Assembly (NCBI GenBank): GCA_003165335.1
Contig: PLTD01000262.1
Coordinates: 1-37,556 of the forward strand
Source: Rhodospirillales bacterium
GTDB taxonomy: Bacteria > Pseudomonadota > Alphaproteobacteria > BOG-932 > Roseiterribacteraceae
Length of the DNA stretch: 37,556 nucleotides
Reading direction: 5' to 3'
The first letter of the stretch is position 1. Every line of letters starts with the position of its first letter. The notes under the pieces were generated by a model that saw nothing but the letters and a program-made list of their open reading frames with translations, was not told the origin of the DNA and did no database searches. Shown piece after piece: positions 16,581 through 23,471 of this stretch. Position numbers and translations under genes: made by a program.

Positions 16581-19499
16581 ATGTCAGTTCGTTTTACAGC
16601 GGCGCTTTGCGCTTCGGCCGCGTTTGTCGGTTTGATTGGCGGCGCGCGCGTCGCAGTTGCCCAGTCCGATCAGCCTGCCGCTTCGGCCGGTAACGGTCTT
16701 GAGGAAGTTGTCGTTACCGCGCGTCGTCGCGAAGAAAAGATCCAGACAGTTCCGATCGCGATTACGGCCTTTACCCAGGCCGACATCGAGAAGAAGTCGA
16801 TCCATGAGATGCACGATCTGGAGCTATATGTTCCGTCGATCGGCTCAAGTTTGGCCCAGTCGGATTCGAACGGCGTATACTCTTCGCAGCTCCGTCTGCG
16901 CGGCCTCCCGGGTACTGAAATCTATTTGAATGACGTGCCGATCGGCAACGCCGACTTTCAGCCCGGCACCGGCATTCAGCACGGCCTATCCGAGGGATAT
17001 CTTTTCGACCTGGACGGTCTCGAAGTCGTCAAGGGTCCGCAGGGCACGTTGTTCGGCAAGAATTCAGTCGGTGGTCTGATCTCGATCAAGCCGAAGCACC
17101 CGACTAATGACTATGAAGGCTATGCCAAGGTCACTTTCGGCAATTACGGCGACAAGGAAATCGAGGCCGCCGTCAATGTTCCCGTGATCGATGACAAGCT
17201 GCTGGTCCGGATTGCCGGCCAGGGACAACAGCGCGACGGCTATACCCACGATGTCTATTCGGGCAAGGACCTGGATAACAAGAATTTCCAGGCGTGGCGC
17301 GTCACCGTCACGGCTCGTCCGACCGACGATATCGAGGACATCTTCACCTATGACGGCTATTGGCAGGATACCAATGGCTCATCGGAAATCGTTAAAGACG
17401 TCAATACGGGCTTTGCGCTGAGCAATCTGAAGACCGTCTTTGCTTCTTCGCCGGCGGCTCTAGGTGCATTATCCGCGTTCGGTGTTAACCCCGCGACCAC
17501 ACCGGTCACCACTGGCACAGGGCCCAGCATCACCGGTCTGTTCAGCGGTGCGACCTTTGTGTCGACGGCACTCGCGGCCGCGAAAGCCGGCGCCGTTTCG
17601 CTATACCCGAATTTGTCGGCCGACTTTGCCGCGCAGCAAGCTTTGGGCCCACGGTCAGAGCTTGGGAACAATTTTCAGGGTATCGGCAAGGACTATTTCT
17701 ACGGCCTCACCAACTCGACCAACTGGGACGTCAACGACAATCTGACAGTCAAGAACATCGCAGCCGCCAGAATCTTTAAGGAACTAGCGACGGTCGACTA
17801 TTCCCCAATCGGCGCTCCGCTTCTCAATATCGGTATTCCAGGCAACAATCAGGAATGGGGCGAGAATTCGGTTCAATATACCGAAGAGCTCCAGCTCCAG
17901 GGTAAAGCCTTACAGGATAAGCTTAGCTGGGTTTTGGGCGGCTTTCTCGAATTCGACGAGCCCCTCGGCAGCACGACCTTGGGTTCGGCGAATCTGGGCG
18001 ATACCATTTTCGGCGGCGTGACCTATAGCCACTTCAATACATCGGCGCGCAGCCAGGCCGCATTCGGAACCGCGACTTATGATCTCGACGATTATCTGTC
18101 AGGCCTGAAGCTGACGGGCGGTTATCGCTATACTTTCGACTTCTCAGAAGTCGAGGTTCAATCCGATACTGGTGTCGATCAAATCGAGCGCAACGCAAAT
18201 GGGACTCTGGCGAATTGCCCGTCCTTCAATCATGACAATAATTGCTTCCAGTCGCTCAGTCGGCATTTCAGCTCTCCGGGTTGGAACGTCAGCTTGGAAG
18301 AGCAGCTCGATCCGGACACCTTGCTCTATATTCGTTCGGGCAACGCCTACCATCCGGGCGGGTTCAATACTTCGGTACCGAACCAGTTTGCGTCTTTCGG
18401 TCCTGAGCATATTACCGACGTTGAAGCGGGCGCGAAGCTGACTTTCAAAGTCGATGATATTCAGTTCCGCACGAACTTCGATGCGTTCCACAGCGACTAT
18501 AAAGACATTCAGGTTCAAAGCTTGGTGTCATTCACCGACCCGAACGGCGGAAACCACACGAATTCGCTCTATCAGAACGCCGCGACCGCGACGATCAATG
18601 GCGGCGAATTCGAGGCGACCGTTCTGCCGTTCAAGGGCGTGGAAGTTAACGCACATGGATCGTACATCGATGCCAAATACGGTTCTTATCCAGCCGTGTT
18701 CGGTGGCGGAGCCGCATCGTCAGTCCCGTTCATGTATTTTCCGCGGATTTCCTGGGGTGCGTCGGCAACCTATCATCTACCGATTGACCTATCTTATGGC
18801 GACGTCGCCGTTACCGCGACCTGGTCGCATTATGGCCATCAGGTCGATTCGGTGTCGATCGGTGAGGCCTATCCGATCACGCCTGGCCACGACCTGCTGA
18901 ACCTGCGGATCGATTGGACCGATATCTTCGGCCAGCCGGTCGATGCCGGCTTCTTCATGAACAACGCCCTGGATACGACTTATGTCGCCGGTGCTATCCC
19001 GATCTATACGCAACTCGGCTTCACGTCGGTTTCTTATGGCGCGCCGCGGATGTTCGGCTTCTCGCTGAAATATCGCTTCACCGCCGGCGAAAGCACCAGC
19101 GCACCGGCATCGGCTTACACGCCTCCGGCGGCAGTTGCACCGGCGCCATCGGTTTCGAAGAGCTATCTGGTGTTCTTCGACTTCAACAAGTCGGATCTGA
19201 CGGCTGATGCGACGACCATCGTCGATCAGGCGGCAAAGAATGCCGGTCCGGCCAAGGTCACGCAACTGACCGTGACAGGCCACACCGATACGGTGGGCTC
19301 TGACGCCTACAATATGCGCCTCAGCCGCCGCCGTGCGGAATCGGTAGCGGCACAGCTCGAAAAGGACGGCATTCCGTCATCCGAGATCGAGATCGTGGCC
19401 AAAGGCAAGCGTGACCTGCTGGTCCCGACCAAGGACGGGGTGAAGGAGCCGCAGAACCGGCGCGTTCAGATCGTCTATGACAACGGGGCGACCTCGTAA
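16581..19499 (+). CDS. TonB-dependent receptor fused to an OmpA-like domain, copy 1
   Basis: This is an outer-membrane active transporter with an added peptidoglycan anchor, 972 aa. Signal peptide 1-28 (ends GARVAVAQ); TonB-box-like LEEVVVTARR at 40-49; plug with LRLRGLPGTEIYLNDVPIG and VKGPQGTLFGKNSVGGLISIKP; beta-barrel to about residue 833, ending in the aromatic strand MFGFSLKYRF. An Ala/Pro linker follows, and an OmpA-like domain fills 859-972. That domain keeps GHTDTVGSDAYNMRLSRRRA, with the Asp and the Arg 15 residues later that bind diaminopimelate in OmpA. A cysteine pair (NCPSF...NNCF) marks an outer loop. The ATG at 16581 follows GGGAG; an upstream TTG is less likely. It is the first of five tandem paralogues and has its own terminator. 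The ligand is unknown, and no TonB/ExbBD genes lie nearby. Confidence 0.93.
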   Translation: MSVRFTAALCASAAFVGLIGGARVAVAQSDQPAASAGNGLEEVVVTARRREEKIQTVPIAITAFTQADIEKKSIHEMHDLELYVPSIGSSLAQSDSNGVYSSQLRLRGLPGTEIYLNDVPIGNADFQPGTGIQHGLSEGYLFDLDGLEVVKGPQGTLFGKNSVGGLISIKPKHPTNDYEGYAKVTFGNYGDKEIEAAVNVPVIDDKLLVRIAGQGQQRDGYTHDVYSGKDLDNKNFQAWRVTVTARPTDDIEDIFTYDGYWQDTNGSSEIVKDVNTGFALSNLKTVFASSPAALGALSAFGVNPATTPVTTGTGPSITGLFSGATFVSTALAAAKAGAVSLYPNLSADFAAQQALGPRSELGNNFQGIGKDYFYGLTNSTNWDVNDNLTVKNIAAARIFKELATVDYSPIGAPLLNIGIPGNNQEWGENSVQYTEELQLQGKALQDKLSWVLGGFLEFDEPLGSTTLGSANLGDTIFGGVTYSHFNTSARSQAAFGTATYDLDDYLSGLKLTGGYRYTFDFSEVEVQSDTGVDQIERNANGTLANCPSFNHDNNCFQSLSRHFSSPGWNVSLEEQLDPDTLLYIRSGNAYHPGGFNTSVPNQFASFGPEHITDVEAGAKLTFKVDDIQFRTNFDAFHSDYKDIQVQSLVSFTDPNGGNHTNSLYQNAATATINGGEFEATVLPFKGVEVNAHGSYIDAKYGSYPAVFGGGAASSVPFMYFPRISWGASATYHLPIDLSYGDVAVTATWSHYGHQVDSVSIGEAYPITPGHDLLNLRIDWTDIFGQPVDAGFFMNNALDTTYVAGAIPIYTQLGFTSVSYGAPRMFGFSLKYRFTAGESTSAPASAYTPPAAVAPAPSVSKSYLVFFDFNKSDLTADATTIVDQAAKNAGPAKVTQLTVTGHTDTVGSDAYNMRLSRRRAESVAAQLEKDGIPSSEIEIVAKGKRDLLVPTKDGVKEPQNRRVQIVYDNGATS

Positions 19500-19522
19500 A
19501 AAGACCAATTAGACCAAAATCA

Positions 19523-19554
19523 GGCGGCGCTTCCCCGGAGGCGCCGCCTTTTTT
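19523..19554 (+). terminator. intrinsic terminator of receptor 1
   Basis: A GGCGGCGC / GCGCCGCC stem with a 10-base loop is followed by six T. It is nearly identical to the one after receptor 2. Confidence 0.9.
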
Positions 19555-19579
19555 ATGACCCAAATCCTGAACTAAGCCT

Positions 19580-20103
19580 CATGTATGTGCAGGGCGCAGA
19601 GCCGATCTACACGCAGCTCGGCTTCACATCGCTTAGCTATAATCCGCCGCAGATATTCGGCTTCAATGTGAAATACCGATTCAGCATGACTTCTTCGTCG
19701 GAAATGGCAACGGCGGCCTATAACCCCGCCGCCGGTCGTCGCACCCGCGCCTTCGGTGCCGAAGCGCTAATTGGTGTTCTTTGATTTCAACTAATCCAAC
19801 TTGACGCCGCAGGCGACGACGATCGTCGATCAAGCCGCGAAGAACGCCGGCCCGGCCAAAGTGACTGAGATTACAGTTACCGGTCATACCGATACGATGG
19901 GTTCGGACGCCTATAATATGCGTCTCTCCCGCCACCGCGCGGAATCGGTCGCGGCTCAATTGGAGAAGGACGGAATTCCCTCTAGCGAGATCGAGATTGT
20001 GGCCAAAGGCAAGCGCGATCTGCTCGTTCCGACCAAGGATGGGGTCAAGGAACCGCAGAATCGGCGTGTCCAGATCGTCTACGACAATGGGGCCACTTCC
20101 TAA
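19580..20103 (+). pseudogene. 3' remnant of a sixth TonB receptor-OmpA gene
   Basis: The segment encodes the last barrel strands (EPIYTQLGFTSLSYNPPQIFGFNVKYRF) and then the linker and OmpA module of the same family, but it is broken. A frameshift lies in the Ala/Pro linker near 19730. In the OmpA frame, two stops follow: the Tyr codon of the usual KSYLVFF is TAA, and the Lys codon of FDFNKSDLT is TAA. From 19801 to the stop at 20103 the OmpA module is open and almost unchanged (GHTDTMGSDAYNMRLSRHRA, Asp and Arg kept). Everything upstream (signal, plug, most of the barrel) is missing; the remnant begins right after the receptor 1 terminator. It has its own terminator, so it was once a full unit that lost its 5' part by deletion. 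Confidence 0.88.
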
Positions 20104-20140
20104 GGGGTCCGAACCCCTTACAACTGTTGCGAAATTATCA

Positions 20141-20178
20141 CGCGGCGCTTTTAGAAATAGAAGCGCCGCGTCCTTTTT
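20141..20178 (+). terminator. intrinsic terminator of the pseudogene unit
   Basis: CGCGGCGCTT pairs perfectly with AAGCGCCGCG across a 10-base loop, followed by TCCTTTTT. The preceding CTGTTGC motif and the AGAAAT loop segment are shared with the terminator of receptor 3, and in part with that of receptor 4. A second small hairpin (TAAGGGGT/ACCCCTTA, 20101-20120) begins at the stop codon itself. Confidence 0.85.
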
Positions 20179-20211
20179 GCCCAAAAACTGAATTATGAAT
20201 CACAATTCCTC

Positions 20212-20325
20212 TTGACGCAGATCGCCGTTCGCAAGAAAGGTGGCCGCGATTTCGGGGGCGTCTCTCTCTGTCGAGGGGCACTCAACAGTTTCCGAATTTC
20301 GCCTTAGAGCCCCAGTCAGCGGCTC
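20212..20325 (+). promoter_or_regulatory. upstream element and leader hairpin of receptor 2
   Basis: CTTGACGCAGAT (TTGACG at 20212-20217) is identical to the element ahead of receptor 3. A GAGCC/GGCTC hairpin (20307-20325) lies just before the ribosome site; receptor 1 has the same GAGCC/GGCTC pair at 16524-16547. A promoter role is inferred from conservation and position. Confidence 0.45.
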
Positions 20326-20342
20326 AGTCTTCGGGAGGAAAA

Positions 20343-23237
20343 ATGTCAACACGTTTCACTTTGGCGCTTTGCGCCACCGCGGCAATCGTCGGTCTTACCG
20401 GCGCACGCACCACGTTGGCTCAGTCGGACCAGCAGACGGCATCGGCCGGCGGCAACGGCCTGGAAGAGATCGTTGTTACGGCGCGCCGTAAAGAAGAACG
20501 TGTACAGTCGGTCCCGATCGCGATTACGGCGTTCAGCCAGGCGGATATCGAGAAAAACCATATTCAAGACGTTCAAGATCTAGCGCGCAACGTGCCGTCA
20601 TTGGCCGTCAGCAACAGCCAGTCGGACGCAAACGCACCATATTCCAGCCAGACCCGCCTGCGCGGACTGCCCGGGACGGTCATTTATTTCGCTGACGTTC
20701 CTTTGGGCGCAGCCGACTATGCGACCGGCACCGGTCTCACCCACGGATTGTCCTCCGGCTTTTATTACGATCTCGACAACCTCGAAGTTTTGAAGGGCCC
20801 GCAGGGCACCCTGTTCGGAAAGAATTCCATCGGTGGTTTGATCTCGATTGAACCAAAAAAGCCCACCAGCGACTTCGAGGGCTATGCCCAGGTCAAATTC
20901 GGTGACTATTCCGACCGTGAATTCGAAGGCGCGGTGAATATCCCGATTATCGCCGACAAACTGCTGGTCCGGATCGCCGGACAGTCACAGCAGCGTGACG
21001 GCTACACCAAGGATTATTACACCGGACAGGATTACGACAACCGGAATTATTATTCCTGGCGCATCGGCGTGACCTTCCGCCCGACCGACGATATCGAGAA
21101 CTATCTCGTTTATGACGGCTACTGGCAGGATACCAACGGGTCGTCGACGATCGCCCGGTACGTTAACCCCAATTTCGTCCTATCCGCGAAGGCATCGGCC
21201 GCTTCGCCCGCTCTGGGTTTTCTGAGCGCGTTCGGCCTGGGCAATGCGCCCATTACACTGGGCAACGGCCCTTCTCTGTCGGGATTGGCCACGAACTTCG
21301 GTGGGACGATCGCGGCCGCGCTGGCGGCGGGCCCGCAGGGCTCATTCTCCTTTTTCCCGAACATCCAGCAGGTCGTCGCCCAGCAGCAAGCGCTCGGCGT
21401 TCGTACTGAACTCGGCCACTCGGTTCAGGGCATCGGCAAAGACTATTTCTACGGCTTCACCGACACAGCCACGTGGGATATCAACGATAGCCTAACGGTA
21501 AAAAACATCGCCGCAGCGCGCGTATTTAAGCAATTGTCGACGACGGACGATTTCGGAGCCGGAAACCTGCCGGTTCTGAACATCGGTGTACCGGGCAACC
21601 AGCAGCAGTGGGGCGACAACTCCATTCAGTACACTGAGGAGCTCCAGCTTGAGGGCAAGGCGCTCAACGACAAGCTGTCATGGGTTCTGGGCGGCTACTT
21701 GGAATATGACGGGCCGATCGGCGACACGCTGCTGGGATCAACGGCGGTAGCCAACCCGGCTTTCTATCATTTCACCAACACCGCGCGCAGCCAGGCGGCG
21801 TTCGCCCACGGCATCTATGACCTGTCGGACTATGTCGAGGGTCTGCGGTTTACCGCCGGCTATCGCTACACCTGGGATCACATCACGGCCGAAGAACGCG
21901 GTACCAACGGCATCGACGGCGTGACGCGCAACGCCGACGGCACGCCGAACAACTGCTCGGCCGTGATCAATGTCGACAACAACTGCCATGTCTCCGCCGG
22001 CGGCGACTTCAGCTCCTTTGGCTGGAACGTCGGACTGGACGAGCAGTTGACCCCCAGTACCCTGGTCTACATCAGGTCGGGTAACGCCTATCGTCCCGGC
22101 GGTTTCAACCTGAACGTCGGCGCCAATGCCGAGAAGTTCCAGCCTGAACATGTAACCGACGTCGAAATCGGTACCAAGACGGATTGGGATTTGTACGGGC
22201 TTCATGCCCGCACCAACGCGGACATTTACCACACCGACTATAAGGACATTCAGGTTCAGGAACTGGTTTCGGTCGTCGATCCGGAAGGCAATACGCACGT
22301 CAATTCGGCCTATCAGAACGCCGCGGCCGCAACACTCGAAGGCGCAGAGTTGGAGGCGAGCTTCGTGCCCTTTACAGGCTTCGAACTCGAACCGCACGCT
22401 TCTTACATCTATGCACACTACGACAAGTACCCGCTCGGGTTCGGTACTCTGAACTCCGATCCGGCCTTCCAGTATCTGCCGAAATGGCAGTATGCCGTGA
22501 CGGCAACCTATCACCTGCCGATCGACGCATCTTTGGGCGATATTGCGCTCTCCGGTACTTATTCCTGGTATGGGCACCAATATCTGTCGGTCAATGCCGG
22601 CGAGATCTATCCGATCATGCCGTCCTACGAGAACGTCGACATCCAGGTCGACTGGAAAGACTTCCTGAGCTATCCGGTCGACCTCGGCTTCTCCATGACC
22701 AACGTGCAGAACAACGTCCATGTTGTCGGCGGCTTCCCGATCTATGCTCAGCTCGGCTTCACCTCGCTTGTCTACAACGCACCGCGGATGTTCGCCTTCT
22801 CGGCCAAATACCGCTTCGGCGGTCCGACTGAAACGGCAGAGCCCGCGACGGCCTATACGCCGCCGCCGGCCGTTGCACCGGCGCCTTCGGTTCCGAAGAG
22901 CTATCTGGTGTTCTTCGACTTCAACAAGTCTGATCTGACGGCAGATGCGACCACCATCGTCGATCAGGCCGCCAAGAACGCCGGTCCGGCAAAGGTCACC
23001 CAGCTGACCGTAACCGGTCACACCGATACTGTGGGCTCTGACGCCTACAATATGCGCCTCAGCCGCCGCCGTGCGGAATCGGTTGCAGCCCAACTCGAGA
23101 AGGACGGCATCGCGTCGTCCGAGATCGAGATCGTTGCCAAGGGCAAGCGCGACCTGCTGGTCCCGACCAAGGACGGGGTGAAGGAGCCCCAGAACCGGCG
23201 CGTTCAGATCGTCTATGGCAACGGGGCAACCTCGTAA
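20343..23237 (+). CDS. TonB-dependent receptor fused to an OmpA-like domain, copy 2
   Basis: 964 aa. Signal peptide 1-27 (ends ARTTLAQ), TonB-box-like GLEEIVVTARR, plug with TRLRGLPGTVIYFADVPLG and LKGPQGTLFGKNSIGGLISIEP, barrel ending MFAFSAKYRF, linker TAYTPPPAVAPAPSV, and OmpA-like domain 851-964 with GHTD and RRRA intact. Loop cysteines (NNCSAV...NNCH) match copies 1 and 3. The OmpA part differs from copy 1 by only a few residues (for example GIASSE for GIPSSE and a YGNGATS end), while the barrel is clearly divergent, suggesting a different or altered ligand. GGGAGG lies 8 bases before the ATG. It is monocistronic: an element at 20212 upstream and a terminator at 23262 downstream. It belongs to subfamily A with copies 1 and 3 by its plug (VPIAITAFSQADIEK). 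Confidence 0.93.
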   Translation: MSTRFTLALCATAAIVGLTGARTTLAQSDQQTASAGGNGLEEIVVTARRKEERVQSVPIAITAFSQADIEKNHIQDVQDLARNVPSLAVSNSQSDANAPYSSQTRLRGLPGTVIYFADVPLGAADYATGTGLTHGLSSGFYYDLDNLEVLKGPQGTLFGKNSIGGLISIEPKKPTSDFEGYAQVKFGDYSDREFEGAVNIPIIADKLLVRIAGQSQQRDGYTKDYYTGQDYDNRNYYSWRIGVTFRPTDDIENYLVYDGYWQDTNGSSTIARYVNPNFVLSAKASAASPALGFLSAFGLGNAPITLGNGPSLSGLATNFGGTIAAALAAGPQGSFSFFPNIQQVVAQQQALGVRTELGHSVQGIGKDYFYGFTDTATWDINDSLTVKNIAAARVFKQLSTTDDFGAGNLPVLNIGVPGNQQQWGDNSIQYTEELQLEGKALNDKLSWVLGGYLEYDGPIGDTLLGSTAVANPAFYHFTNTARSQAAFAHGIYDLSDYVEGLRFTAGYRYTWDHITAEERGTNGIDGVTRNADGTPNNCSAVINVDNNCHVSAGGDFSSFGWNVGLDEQLTPSTLVYIRSGNAYRPGGFNLNVGANAEKFQPEHVTDVEIGTKTDWDLYGLHARTNADIYHTDYKDIQVQELVSVVDPEGNTHVNSAYQNAAAATLEGAELEASFVPFTGFELEPHASYIYAHYDKYPLGFGTLNSDPAFQYLPKWQYAVTATYHLPIDASLGDIALSGTYSWYGHQYLSVNAGEIYPIMPSYENVDIQVDWKDFLSYPVDLGFSMTNVQNNVHVVGGFPIYAQLGFTSLVYNAPRMFAFSAKYRFGGPTETAEPATAYTPPPAVAPAPSVPKSYLVFFDFNKSDLTADATTIVDQAAKNAGPAKVTQLTVTGHTDTVGSDAYNMRLSRRRAESVAAQLEKDGIASSEIEIVAKGKRDLLVPTKDGVKEPQNRRVQIVYGNGATS

Positions 23238-23261
23238 AAGAAACCGATCAGACCAAAATCA

Positions 23262-23293
23262 GGCGGCGCTTCCCAGGAGGCGCCGCCTTTTTT
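23262..23293 (+). terminator. intrinsic terminator of receptor 2
   Basis: GGCGGCGC pairs with GCGCCGCC, followed by six T. The stretch from GACCAAAATCAGGCGGCGCTTCCC onward differs from the receptor 1 copy by a single loop base, so 3' flanks were duplicated along with the genes. Confidence 0.9.
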
Positions 23294-23330
23294 ATTAATC
23301 TAAAGAAGGGCGTACAAATCCGGTTAGTGC

Positions 23331-23370
23331 TTGACGCAGATTAAATTTGCCGTGAAGTTGCGCCCAATAG
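23331..23370 (+). promoter_or_regulatory. conserved upstream element of receptor 3
   Basis: TTGACG (23331-23336), then 17 bases, then GAAGTTGCGCCCAATAG. Receptors 4 and 5 have TTGACG, 18 or 19 bases, then GAAGTCGCACTCAATAG. Shared order and near-constant spacing mark a common promoter or regulator site. A hairpin with CCGCG/CGCGG arms (23435-23455) lies just before the ribosome site of this gene. Confidence 0.5.
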
Positions 23371-23471
23371 AGACGCCGGAGTCCTGAAGTGTTTGGGGAT
23401 TCTGCATTAAGCATCTCTTTTTGATGAATGACGGCCGCGCGGAATCAAGACGCGGACCTTTGGGAGGAATT

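Noticed and set aside
19801-20103. Stand-alone OmpA-domain gene
   Set aside because: The frame is open from a TTG, but it has no ribosome site or signal peptide and is preceded by sequence homologous to the receptor barrel. It is the tail of a broken receptor gene.
21738-23093. Antisense open frame of 451 codons within receptor 2
   Set aside because: It is the mirror of a GC-rich coding region. Similar antisense frames recur under the other receptor copies at the same relative place, and the Arg/Gly-rich product has no recognisable motif or start signal.
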